From Arcanobacterium urinimassiliense (GTDB lineage Bacteria > Actinomycetota > Actinomycetes > Actinomycetales > Actinomycetaceae): DNA of 64,000 bases. The stretch covers positions 730,359 through 794,358 of the forward strand of contig NZ_LT632435.1 in the NCBI RefSeq assembly GCF_900119495.1, read 5' to 3'. The notes below the pieces were generated by a model. The model was not told the DNA's origin and searched no databases. It was given only the letters and a program-made list of their open reading frames with translations. Positions 53,782-61,947 of this stretch are shown one piece after another. A program made the translations under genes and the position numbers. Each line of letters begins with the position of its first letter. Within the stretch, counting starts at the first letter, position 1.

Positions 53782-54612
53782 ATGAAAATTGTGCGAATTT
53801 CTTTGCCACAAGGGCCGCGTTTTGCTCTTATTAATCCCCAAACTGGCCGTTACGAAGTGCTGGTAGGAGATCCTCTTTATACTTCACCTCAGCTCAGTGG
53901 AGAATCTTTTACTCTAGATGAAGTACAGGTGCTAGCCCCGATGCTTCCGCGTTCTAAGGTACTTTGCTGGCAGGGAAATTACGCAGAAAATTTACTGGCC
54001 TTTTCTGCAGCGGCAGAAGCAGAAGCAGAGACTTCGGCAGCGGCGGAAATTCCGGCCGCGGCCGCGGTAGATATGAGCGGCGCACTAACTGAGCTCCAAG
54101 CCTATATAAAACCTAATACTGCGGTCAGTGGGCAAAATACTCCGATTACTATCCCGAGTTACGCAACTTCTCTCGCGGTAGCTCCGCAGCTGGGAGTGAT
54201 AATTTCTCGTCCTTGTAAAAAACTGTCTGCGGTAGGTGCCGCGGAAGTGATTTACGGTCTGACTCTGCTGCAATCTGCCTACATACCAGATATAGCTGGT
54301 AAATCTGGTGCCGCTGCCTATGCTTTCGATACTTCTTGCCCGCTCGGTCCAATTATTGAAACTGAAGTGCAAGATGCTTCGATTACACTCACGCGCAGCT
54401 TCCAAGAGCATAAAGAGGAAGCAGAGTTACTACTGCGCCGGGTAGATATACAGAAGCTAGTGGCGGCAGCTAGCCATATCGCCACTTTTTTGCCGGGCGA
54501 TATTATCGGCCTTGGAAATCTATTGCCGCCTTGTGAGTTGCAGGCGGGAGATGAATTGCAGATTTCCGCTAGCGGATTGGGAAGCCTGCGCAATCCAGTG
54601 ATAAGCGAGTAA
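53782..54612 (+). CDS. Degenerate fumarylacetoacetate hydrolase-like protein
   Basis: The 276-residue protein has the outline of FAH-family hydrolases, which often precede gltX in actinobacteria: a short N-terminal domain, then KVLCWQGNYAENLLAF (cf. the family's KxxCxGxNYxxH), YIKPNTAVSGQNTPITIPSYA (cf. FLKPxTAV) and a C-terminal LPGDIIGLGNL segment. The acidic metal ligands of the family (ExE in the E-x-E-L-A motif and the Asp of NDVSARD) are not visible; the equivalent places read TSLAVAPQLGVII and YGLTLLQSAYIPDI. An Ala/Glu-rich insertion occupies about 73-95. A catalytic role is doubtful; identity rests on position and weak similarity. Confidence 0.65.
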   Translation: MKIVRISLPQGPRFALINPQTGRYEVLVGDPLYTSPQLSGESFTLDEVQVLAPMLPRSKVLCWQGNYAENLLAFSAAAEAEAETSAAAEIPAAAAVDMSGALTELQAYIKPNTAVSGQNTPITIPSYATSLAVAPQLGVIISRPCKKLSAVGAAEVIYGLTLLQSAYIPDIAGKSGAAAYAFDTSCPLGPIIETEVQDASITLTRSFQEHKEEAELLLRRVDIQKLVAAASHIATFLPGDIIGLGNLLPPCELQAGDELQISASGLGSLRNPVISE

Positions 54613-54733
54613 AACTTATTTGCGTTTATGTGCGGTGCGCGGAAAACTTTATCTAGTGGATGCGTGAGTGAATTTTATTTGCTGGGAAAAGATACTGGGA
54701 ATAGATAAAATCCTATTTACCACCGAGCTAATA

Positions 54734-54799
54734 CCAGCCCTTATTAGTTATCAGCCCGCATTGGTTCCGGTTCTTATTGGTTGCTAGCCCTTATTGATA
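54734..54799 (+). repeat. Degenerate 16-17-bp tandem units before gltX
   Basis: About four imperfect units built on CAGCCCTTATTGGTTA lie in series (54734-54799). The 284-bp spacer 54613-54896 is otherwise empty except for the gltX promoter. Confidence 0.5.
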
Positions 54800-54882
54800 A
54801 AGAAATCGCATATTTTCTAGGAAATAGGGGAGGAACTGCGCACAATCGGCGCTCTAAATAGTGTAGGGCAAGCAGAAAGCGC

Positions 54883-54888
54883 TAGAAT
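54883..54888 (+). promoter_or_regulatory. -10 hexamer TAGAAT of gltX, leaderless type
   Basis: TAGAAT lies 8 bp before the gltX ATG; no ribosome binding site is seen. Confidence 0.45.
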
Positions 54889-54896
54889 AGCAGGCG

Positions 54897-56432
54897 ATGA
54901 ATACTGCAGATAATCTTAGCGGCGATAAAGTCCGCGTCCGTTTTTGTCCCTCACCCACCGGTACTCCCCACGTAGGGATGGTACGTACTTGCCTTTTTAA
55001 CTGGGCTTATGCTCGTCATACCGGAGGTACTTTCGTATTTCGTATCGAAGATACAGATGCGGCCCGCGATTCGCAAGAATCTTATGAAATGATTCTCGAT
55101 TCATTGCACTGGCTGGGTTTAGATTGGGACGAAGGCGTGGAAGTGGGCGGCCCGGACGGTCCGTACCGCCAATCCGAACGGATGGATATCTATCGCGACG
55201 TAGCTGCCAAGCTGCTGGAAGGTGGCTATGCTTATGAATCTTTTTCCACTCCGGAAGAAGTAGAGCAACGCCATCGCGCCAAAGGAGAAGATCCCAAACT
55301 CGGATACGACGGCTTCGATCGGGATTTGAGCGCTGAGCAAAAAGCTGCCTATCGAGCGGAAGGGCGGCAGCCGGTATTGCGGATGCGGATGCCTGATACC
55401 GATATTACTTTTACTGATTTAGTGCGGGGAGAAATTACTTTTAAAGCTGGAAGCGTACCAGACTATGTGATAGTGCGCGGCAACGGCGAGCCTCTCTATA
55501 CGCTCACTAATCCGATTGACGATGCGCTTACCCGCATCACCCATGTGCTGCGCGGGGAAGATTTACTTTCTTCTACTCCACGCCAAATCGTGCTTTACCG
55601 CGCTTTAATGGAGCTGGGGATTGCTCAATATATTCCGCAATTTGGGCATTTACCCTATGTGATGGGGGAGGGAAATAAGAAACTTTCGAAGCGCGATCCA
55701 GAATCTAGCCTTTTGCTTCACCGCGAACACGGAATGATACCGGAGGGGCTAATTAATTATCTGGCGCTTTTAGGGTGGTCTATTTCTCCCGATGAAGATG
55801 TATTTACGCGTGCAGAAATGGTGAAGGCTTTCGATATTAAAGACGTAAACCCGAATCCGGCGCGTTTCGATGAAAAGAAATGCGAAGCAATTAATGCGGA
55901 GCACATTCGCCGTCTTGATGAAGCAGATTTATGCCAGCGCCTCGTGCCTTTCCTGCATCGGGAAAATCTGGTAGCGGCGCCGGTTTATGCCGATAACTCG
56001 GCTCGCGTACAGCAGCTAATTGCGGGTGCCACACCTCTGGTGCAGACTCGCATTAAATTACTCGGAGAAGCGCCCGCATTAATGGCCTTCCTTTTCTGTA
56101 CGGCTACAGAACTCGAATATCAAGAAAAAGCGGTACGGAAACTGAAAGATACCACTCCGCAGGTACTGGAAAAAGCCGTGGAAGTATTCGCAGAGATTAG
56201 CGATTTCACTGCTGCTCAGATCAAAGAAGTATTTGATGAGCATGTAGTGCAGGGTCTGGAAATAAAACCGCGCTTTGCTTATGCGCCGCTTTTCGTGGCT
56301 ATTACGGGCAGTAATGTATCTTTGCCGGTAGTTGATTCTATGGCCTTATTAGGTAAAGAAGAAACTATTCGCCGGATTCAGCGCTTCCAGCAGCTCTATC
56401 CGGAGCTGGTGGCAGCTGGCGCGGATTGCTAA
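54897..56432 (+). CDS. gltX: Glutamyl-tRNA synthetase
   Basis: A class I synthetase of 511 residues. The HIGH-like motif is in [16 protein letters not shown], and [12 protein letters not shown] follows. The KMSKS-like motif is [10 protein letters not shown]. Actinobacteria lacking GlnRS use this enzyme to charge both tRNA-Glu and, for later amidation, tRNA-Gln. Both of those tRNA genes follow directly downstream, which fits a non-discriminating role. The mRNA is probably leaderless. Confidence 0.95.
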   Translation: MNTADNLSGDKVRVRFCPSPTGTPHVGMVRTCLFNWAYARHTGGTFVFRIEDTDAARDSQESYEMILDSLHWLGLDWDEGVEVGGPDGPYRQSERMDIYRDVAAKLLEGGYAYESFSTPEEVEQRHRAKGEDPKLGYDGFDRDLSAEQKAAYRAEGRQPVLRMRMPDTDITFTDLVRGEITFKAGSVPDYVIVRGNGEPLYTLTNPIDDALTRITHVLRGEDLLSSTPRQIVLYRALMELGIAQYIPQFGHLPYVMGEGNKKLSKRDPESSLLLHREHGMIPEGLINYLALLGWSISPDEDVFTRAEMVKAFDIKDVNPNPARFDEKKCEAINAEHIRRLDEADLCQRLVPFLHRENLVAAPVYADNSARVQQLIAGATPLVQTRIKLLGEAPALMAFLFCTATELEYQEKAVRKLKDTTPQVLEKAVEVFAEISDFTAAQIKEVFDEHVVQGLEIKPRFAYAPLFVAITGSNVSLPVVDSMALLGKEETIRRIQRFQQLYPELVAAGADC

Positions 56433-56533
56433 GTTTTCGCCCTGCTCTCGCTAAAATTGCAGGGTGAGTACACTCACGCACTTTTTAGTTTGCGCTTCGC
56501 CGGCGAGCTTAGTACGATATTTAATCGTTGCAC

Positions 56534-56554
56534 AAAAGCGTAAAAGCGCTTTTT
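56534..56554 (+). terminator. Possible terminator between gltX and tRNA-Gln
   Basis: AAAAGCG (56534-56540) pairs with CGCTTTT (56547-56553) around TAAAAG, with further T's behind it. A smaller hairpin followed by T's (GTGAG-TACA-CTCAC, about 56464-56477) lies upstream. The stems are short, so the confidence is moderate. Confidence 0.5.
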
Positions 56555-56559
56555 GCCTT

Positions 56560-56631
56560 TGGGGTATGGTGTAATCGGCAGCACGAGTGATTCTGGTTCA
56601 TTTAGTCTAGGTTCGAGTCCTGGTACCCCAG
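56560..56631 (+). tRNA. tRNA-Gln (anticodon CTG)
   Basis: A 72-nt cloverleaf: the acceptor TGGGGTA pairs fully with TACCCCA. The anticodon loop TTCTGGT on stem AGTGA/TCATT gives CTG (56593-56595). The T arm TCTAGG-TTCGAGT-CCTGG is normal. CCA is not encoded. It lies 127 bp after gltX. Confidence 0.93.
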
Positions 56632-56656
56632 CGAAAAAGAGGAAATCTTTTTTCAC

Positions 56657-56729
56657 GCCCCGTTCGTCTAGCGGCCTAGGACATCGCCCTCTCACGGCGG
56701 TAACACCGGTTCAAATCCGGTACGGGGTA
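56657..56729 (+). tRNA. tRNA-Glu (anticodon CTC)
   Basis: A 73-nt cloverleaf: the acceptor GCCCCGT pairs with ACGGGGT (one G-T pair). The anticodon loop CTCTCAC on stem TCGCC/GGCGG gives CTC. The T arm ACCGG-TTCAAAT-CCGGT is perfect. CCA is not encoded. It lies 25 bp after tRNA-Gln. Confidence 0.93.
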
Positions 56730-56761
56730 CGATTATTTAAGAAAATCGATAGCACTGATAA

Positions 56762-58345
56762 GTGGGCGCTGTGGTTGAAATTATTTCTGCTTCTCCAATT
56801 CTGACCGTTTTTCTTGTAGGTGCTTTGGGCACTGTTCTAGGTCTCATTCCTTTTGGTCCGATTCGCCTCGGCGCAGCAGGAGCACTTTTCGTCGGGCTTG
56901 TAGTTGGTAATTTTGTGCCCGGCATGAATGAAGATCTTCTCCATGTGCAGAATCTAGGTTTAATTCTTTTTGTATACGCCGTTGGGCTCTCGGCGGGGCA
57001 CGCTTTTTTCGCCAATTTCCGCCGGCAAGCTAAGTTAATCGGTGGTTCCATACTAGCGTTAATAGCTGGGGCGATAGTGACGGTAGTGGTTGGGCAACTT
57101 CTCCACCTAAAATCGGCGCTGCTACTCGGTATTTATGCCGGAGCGCTCACTACTACTCCCGCCTTGGCTGCTGCGGAAGAAGCCAGCGGTTCTAAGCAAC
57201 CCGGTGTTGGTTATTCTCTAGCTTATCCAATGGGTGTAATCGTCGGAATCACACTGGTAGCTCTGGTAGTAGGGCGTAACTGGAAAGGCAGCGCTGATGT
57301 GCCCTCTCAGGCGGGTCAGCGGCTTTTCGCTGCCACCTGTAAGGTGACTAAGAATGTGCCAGTGCGTGCTATTCCCGATTGGAAAGCGCAACGTATTAAA
57401 ATTTCGTATCTGCGCCGTAAAGGTAAGACGCGAATTGTCTCCGTGGGAGAAGAACTTCTACCGGATGATTTAGTAGTGGTGGTAGGTCTAGAAGAAAATG
57501 TGCGGCGGACTATTGCCGATTTAGGAATCTTAGTCAGTAGCCATCTTGCAAATGACCGTTCGCAAGTAGATTTTCGGCGTTTTACGGTATCCACCAAAGA
57601 TTTAGCTAATTCCAGCGTGGCAGAGCTCAATATCGCTGGCAGATTCGGCGGAGTAGTCACGCGTATTCAGCGCGGAGATACTGAGCTGTTAGCAGAAGAT
57701 GATCTTCGCCTAGAAATAGGCGATCGCGTCTTGGTGGCTTTTCCGCGTGAAGAATACGCGGGATTAGCAGAATTCTTTGGCAACTCGGAGCGGCAAGTAG
57801 CGCAAGTAGACGCTATCTCTATGGGCTTGGGAATAGTACTGGGCTTACTGGCAGGGATGGTGGAAATTCAACTGCCGGGCGGATCAGAATTTGCGCTCGG
57901 CCCGGCGGCTGGCCCTTTGATCGTCGGTATGATTCTCGGCGCTTTGCAGCGTACCGGCCCGATAGTTTGGCAGATTCCCCTAGCCGCTAATCAAATAATT
58001 CGCCAGTTGGGTCTGATGCTTTTCCTTGCTTCGGTAGGAATCGTCTCCGGTCCGGAATTTATGAATACAGTGCGCACTCCGGTAGGAGTAAAAGCAATGG
58101 CAGTAGGCTTAGTAGCTGCTTTCGTAGTAATGGGAGTGATGGGCATAATTGGCTATGCGCTTTGCCTATCTGCTACCCGCACTAGTGGAGCTATGGCTGG
58201 TATTCTAGGGCAGCCCGCTATTTTGGCTTATGCTACTGGGCGGAAAAATGACGAAAGAATCGAATCTGGTTATGCAGCTATTTTTGCTATCGGAATAGTG
58301 GTGAAAATTTTAATAGTTACCCTCATGGCGGCCATTATTATCTAG
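56762..58345 (+). CDS. Aspartate:alanine exchanger-type transporter with RCK domains
   Basis: A 527-residue membrane protein of the YidE/YbjL/AspT family. The N-terminal block of five to six helices (about 1-160) and the C-terminal block (about 355-525) are duplicated halves. Two RCK_C (TrkA-C) domains lie between them (about 195-340, with the signature GEELLPDDLVVVVGLEENV). The substrate cannot be read from sequence; relatives exchange aspartate and alanine. The GTG at 56762 has no ribosome binding site; a TAGCAC hexamer 6 bp upstream could be a -10. It follows tRNA-Glu by 32 bp. Confidence 0.83.
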   Translation: MGAVVEIISASPILTVFLVGALGTVLGLIPFGPIRLGAAGALFVGLVVGNFVPGMNEDLLHVQNLGLILFVYAVGLSAGHAFFANFRRQAKLIGGSILALIAGAIVTVVVGQLLHLKSALLLGIYAGALTTTPALAAAEEASGSKQPGVGYSLAYPMGVIVGITLVALVVGRNWKGSADVPSQAGQRLFAATCKVTKNVPVRAIPDWKAQRIKISYLRRKGKTRIVSVGEELLPDDLVVVVGLEENVRRTIADLGILVSSHLANDRSQVDFRRFTVSTKDLANSSVAELNIAGRFGGVVTRIQRGDTELLAEDDLRLEIGDRVLVAFPREEYAGLAEFFGNSERQVAQVDAISMGLGIVLGLLAGMVEIQLPGGSEFALGPAAGPLIVGMILGALQRTGPIVWQIPLAANQIIRQLGLMLFLASVGIVSGPEFMNTVRTPVGVKAMAVGLVAAFVVMGVMGIIGYALCLSATRTSGAMAGILGQPAILAYATGRKNDERIESGYAAIFAIGIVVKILIVTLMAAIII

Positions 58346-58403
58346 AGTTACTTCTTGGTATTAGTTCCGAAGTAGCCAAATCTTTTGCAGAATAGCTGAA
58401 GCG

Positions 58404-58470
58404 TGAAGAGTAACTAAATACTTCGCAAGTATAAAGTGCTCTGCAGAGTAGTCAGATACTTTGCATAGTG
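58404..58470. repeat. Degenerate repeat in the convergent gap after the transporter
   Basis: Two imperfect copies of a GAGTA-N2-(T/A)-A-ATACTT-type unit lie about 40 bp apart in the 164-bp gap between convergent gene ends. No convincing terminator is seen. The gap holds no gene. Confidence 0.35.
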
Positions 58471-58509
58471 CCAAATTAAAGCAACTTATTACGGCTTAGA
58501 AAACTTGAT

Positions 58510-59658
58510 TCAAGCGAGTAGCTCTTGGAGGGGACGGGCCGAATCACGCCACGTCCAGCAAGAATTTACCCACTCTTTACCAGCTGCTCCCATAGCACGC
58601 CCGCGCTCAGGGTGAGAGAGCAAAAATTCTAGCGCTTTGGCAGTGGCGTTTGCCGAATGTCCATTTACCACGATTCCCGTTTTGCCGTCTTGTACAGCTT
58701 CGGGAGCGCCGCCAGAATCTCCAGCCACTACGGGGAGACCAGCTGCGTAGGCCTCTAAATAAACTATCCCGAGCCCTTCAATATCCAGACCGCCGCCGCG
58801 GGTCCGGCACGGCATAGCGAAAATATCCCCGAGCGAATAGTGGTCAGCTAATTCGCTATAGGGCACTTCTCCCGTGAAAATAATTTTTTCTTTTCGGGGG
58901 CTGCGCTCAGCTAACTCGCGCAAATGCTTCTCATAGGGGCCTTTCCCCACTATCACTAAATACGCCTGTGGAAACTTTTCTGCTAGCTGCGCCCAGATAG
59001 AAATTAGCGTATCTTGCCCTTTTCGCTCTACCAAGCGAGAAATACACACCACTACCGGGGCGGTTTCGGGAATTTTATAGCGTTGGCGCAGCTTTTGCCG
59101 GGCAGTTTCTGAAAAGGCGAAAGCCGCTGGGTCTATAGCTCCGTGCAGCTGCACCGCGGGAGTTGTGCCAAAAAAAGGAGCCAGCCGCCGGCGCGTAGCT
59201 TCCGTCAAATAAGTTACAGTATCTGCATCGTGGAAGATTTTTCGCAATAAGGGGCGGGCACCAGGGAGCATCGACCAGCCAATTTCGTGACCGTGGGTGG
59301 TGGCGATGATTTGCTTAGCTCCGGCCTCTCGTGCCACATTAGCGAGTAAACCGAGAGGAGCAGCCGCTCCGAACCACACGTTTTCTATGTGATGCTCGAT
59401 GATTATTTCCTGCATTTTTTTCGCTACTAGTGGGTTGGGCAGCATAATCGTGGCTGCATCGCGATAAATATGCCAAGGGACGGAAGCGTCGTACTTAGCT
59501 GCCGCCATTTTCCCTGATTCGCCAGGAGTATCCGGAGGTGTAGAGGTAAATACGAAGAGTTTTTCGGCATCTAGCTCTTTGGCGAATCCTTCTAAAAAGG
59601 TTTGAATGCCGCCGGCTCGGGGCGGAAAATCGTTAGTAACCAGCAAAGTAGGTTTCAT
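58510..59658 (-). CDS. pimB: GT4 glycosyltransferase, PimB-like mannosyltransferase
   Basis: A GT-B fold glycosyltransferase of 382 residues. The N-terminal LLVTNDFPPRAGGIQTFLEG is the PimB signature. The GT4 donor-binding region is VCISRLVERKGQDTLI, then GEVPYSELADHYSLGDIF and EGLGIVYLEAYAAGLPVVAGDSGG with the E-x7-E motif. PimB uses GDP-mannose to add the second mannose to phosphatidylinositol mannosides in the inner membrane. The ATG at 59658 follows AAAGGAAAA. It lies 22 bp after the IclR gene and is likely cotranscribed with it. Confidence 0.82.
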   Translation of the reverse strand: MKPTLLVTNDFPPRAGGIQTFLEGFAKELDAEKLFVFTSTPPDTPGESGKMAAAKYDASVPWHIYRDAATIMLPNPLVAKKMQEIIIEHHIENVWFGAAAPLGLLANVAREAGAKQIIATTHGHEIGWSMLPGARPLLRKIFHDADTVTYLTEATRRRLAPFFGTTPAVQLHGAIDPAAFAFSETARQKLRQRYKIPETAPVVVCISRLVERKGQDTLISIWAQLAEKFPQAYLVIVGKGPYEKHLRELAERSPRKEKIIFTGEVPYSELADHYSLGDIFAMPCRTRGGGLDIEGLGIVYLEAYAAGLPVVAGDSGGAPEAVQDGKTGIVVNGHSANATAKALEFLLSHPERGRAMGAAGKEWVNSCWTWRDSARPLQELLA

Positions 59659-59680
59659 AGAAGCATTTTCCTTTAAACTT

Positions 59681-60418
59681 TTAGGAGCTCGGAGAGCTTT
59701 GTAAAATTTCGGTGAGGCGATTTGCCGAAGCTACTACTGCGGCTGCGTATTGACGCCCCGGCTGGCGTCCCATTCTTTCTAGCGGTCCAGAAATAGAAAC
59801 GGCGGCTATCACTTGCCCACTCGGGCCACGGACGGGAGCAGAAATAGAAGAAACTCCCACTTCTCTATCTCCTACCGACTGGGCCCAACCGCGCCGGCGT
59901 ACTGCGGAAAGTACCGTCGCAGTGAATTGAGCGCCGTGTAATCCGCGGTGCATCCGATCTGGTTCTTCCCACGCTAGCAATACTTGGGCAGCTGAGCCCG
60001 CTTGCATAGAGAGAGTTGCCCCGACCGGAATAGAATCCCGTAATCCCATTGCGCGTTCGGCAGCTGCTACGCAGATGCGGTGTTCTCCTTGCCGGCGATA
60101 GAGTTGGGCAGATTCGCCAGTGTGATCGCGCAAGGCAATCAGGATGGGGTTAGCTACGGCTAAAAGTTGATCTTCGTCGGCGGCGGCAGCTAATTCGGCG
60201 AGCCGCGGCCCGAGCACGAAACGCCCTTGAATATCGCGTGCCACAAATCGGTGATATTCCAAAGCCACCGCAATGCGGTGTGCGGTGGGGCGAGCTAAAG
60301 AAGTAGTTGCTACTAGTTGCGCCAAAGTGAGCGGGCCAGCTTCGAGAGCGTTCAAAACGCCCATGGCTTTATCGAGTACTCCTACGCCGCTGCCAGCCAC
60401 CTTTTGCTCCTTATCCAT
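59681..60418 (-). CDS. IclR family transcriptional regulator
   Basis: A 245-residue regulator. The N-terminal winged helix (about 10-75, LTLAQLVATTSLARPTAHRIAVALE) is followed by the IclR effector domain (about 90-240, with VGVSSISAPVRGPSGQVIAAVSISGP). In most actinobacteria the IclR next to gltX stands divergently from leuCD and represses leucine genes (LtbR); leuCD is absent here and murA takes that place. The targets are therefore unknown. The ATG at 60418 was chosen over TTG at 60439. Confidence 0.85.
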   Translation of the reverse strand: MDKEQKVAGSGVGVLDKAMGVLNALEAGPLTLAQLVATTSLARPTAHRIAVALEYHRFVARDIQGRFVLGPRLAELAAAADEDQLLAVANPILIALRDHTGESAQLYRRQGEHRICVAAAERAMGLRDSIPVGATLSMQAGSAAQVLLAWEEPDRMHRGLHGAQFTATVLSAVRRRGWAQSVGDREVGVSSISAPVRGPSGQVIAAVSISGPLERMGRQPGRQYAAAVVASANRLTEILQSSPSS

Positions 60419-60581
60419 AAAACGATACTGCCATATCAATAATTGAGACGCAAACCTTTCCTTTCTGCGCTGGGAAAAGGAGAAAAATTATTCTGAAAGC
60501 CTATTCGCTCTCGGCCATATTTCACGATATCTTGGAATACAGTGCCTATACTTTTAGAAGAGGGGCAAAGGAGAATAATAA

Positions 60582-61907
60582 ATGGCTGGAGATATTCTAC
60601 GGGTGCAGGGCGGAAAGCCACTGCGGGGAGAAATATCCGTGCGGGGAGCAAAAAATTTCGTATCGAAAGCGATGGTGGCTTCCCTCCTCACGGAAGAAAC
60701 CTCCGTTTTACGCAATGTGCCTTTAATTCGGGATGTAGATGTAGTCACCCAGTTGCTGCGCGCCCACGGTGTAGAAGTAGAGCACGATAAACAAGCCGGT
60801 ATTCTCACCATTACGCCTGGTAAATTGCGCCTTCCTGATCCGGCTGAAATTAATTCGGTGGCGGGATCTTCGCGTATTCCTATCCTCTTTTGCGGTCCGC
60901 TTCTGCACGTCCTCGGCGAGGCTATTATCCCTGATTTAGGGGGCTGCCATATCGGAGATCGCCCGGTAGATTTCCATCTGGCCGTTCTAGAAGATTTTGG
61001 TGCCGAACGGCACGAAAAAGAATTTGGTCTGCATCTGCAGGCGCCGCGCGGTTTAACTGCCCGCAAAGTACATCTGCCATACCCTTCGGTGGGAGCTACG
61101 GAGCAGACTCTGTTAGCGGCGGTGCGCGCGCGGGGTGTCACTGAGCTAACTGGCGCGGCAGTAGAACCAGAGATAATGGATCTAATCGTGGTTTTGCAAA
61201 AAATGGGTGCTCTAATCACGGTGGATACAGATCGGACTATCTATATTGAAGGGGTGGAGCGTCTGCACGGATTCCGCCACACCGCTCTCGCCGATCGAAT
61301 AGAAGCTGGATCTTGGGCTTGTGCTGCCCTGGCTACTAAAGGCGATATTACGGTGCGAGGTGCGCGCCAAGAGCCAATGATGAATTTCCTGAATGTTTTT
61401 CGGAAAATCGGCGGGCAGTTCGATATTTATGACGACGGTATTCGTTTTTGGCATCCGGGCGGCAAATTGCATTCTTTACCGATTGAAACGGATGTGCACC
61501 CAGGATTTATGACCGATTGGCAACAGCCAATGGTTGTGGCGCTGACCCAAGCAGAAGGAGTGTCGATTGTGCATGAGACGGTATATGAAAATCGTTTCGG
61601 CTTTACCCGGGCACTTAACCAAATGGGGGCACATATTCAAGTTTATCGGGAATGTTTAGGCTCGAAACGGTGCCGTTTCGGGCGGGAAAATTATTACCAT
61701 TCGGCAGTTATTCAGGGGCCTACCGCGTTAAAAGGCGCTGATATAGAGGTGCCGGATTTGCGGGGCGGATTTTCACATCTAATTGCGGCTCTAGCTGCCT
61801 CTGGAGAATCGAATGTAGCGGGAATCGATATTATTAATCGTGGCTATGAGCACTTTATGCAAAAACTATTCCAGCTGGGAGCGCAAGTGGAGAAAATATC
61901 TGCCTGA
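60582..61907 (+). CDS. murA: UDP-N-acetylglucosamine 1-carboxyvinyltransferase MurA
   Basis: MurA catalyses the first committed step of peptidoglycan synthesis, transferring enolpyruvate from PEP to UDP-GlcNAc. The 441-residue protein has RGAKNFVSKAMVAS near the start and the active-site loop with cysteine C122 (GGCHIGDRPVD). In mycobacteria this residue is aspartate, which confers fosfomycin resistance; here it is cysteine. The PGFMTDWQQP segment and the DLRGGF end are intact. The ATG at 60582 has AAAGGAG upstream; TATACT (60545-60550) is a possible -10. Confidence 0.95.
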   Translation: MAGDILRVQGGKPLRGEISVRGAKNFVSKAMVASLLTEETSVLRNVPLIRDVDVVTQLLRAHGVEVEHDKQAGILTITPGKLRLPDPAEINSVAGSSRIPILFCGPLLHVLGEAIIPDLGGCHIGDRPVDFHLAVLEDFGAERHEKEFGLHLQAPRGLTARKVHLPYPSVGATEQTLLAAVRARGVTELTGAAVEPEIMDLIVVLQKMGALITVDTDRTIYIEGVERLHGFRHTALADRIEAGSWACAALATKGDITVRGARQEPMMNFLNVFRKIGGQFDIYDDGIRFWHPGGKLHSLPIETDVHPGFMTDWQQPMVVALTQAEGVSIVHETVYENRFGFTRALNQMGAHIQVYRECLGSKRCRFGRENYYHSAVIQGPTALKGADIEVPDLRGGFSHLIAALAASGESNVAGIDIINRGYEHFMQKLFQLGAQVEKISA

Positions 61908-61935
61908 GCCTGGCAGACTTTCTTTCGTGATGCTA

Positions 61936-61941
61936 TAAAAT
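61936..61941 (+). promoter_or_regulatory. -10 hexamer TAAAAT of ddl, leaderless type
   Basis: TAAAAT lies 6 bp before the GTG of ddl. There is no ribosome binding site. Confidence 0.45.
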
Positions 61942-61947
61942 TAGGCT

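Noticed and set aside
56464-56485. Short GTGAG-TACA-CTCAC hairpin with T-run as the main gltX terminator
   Set aside because: A 5-bp stem alone is weak; it is mentioned only alongside the better hairpin at 56534.
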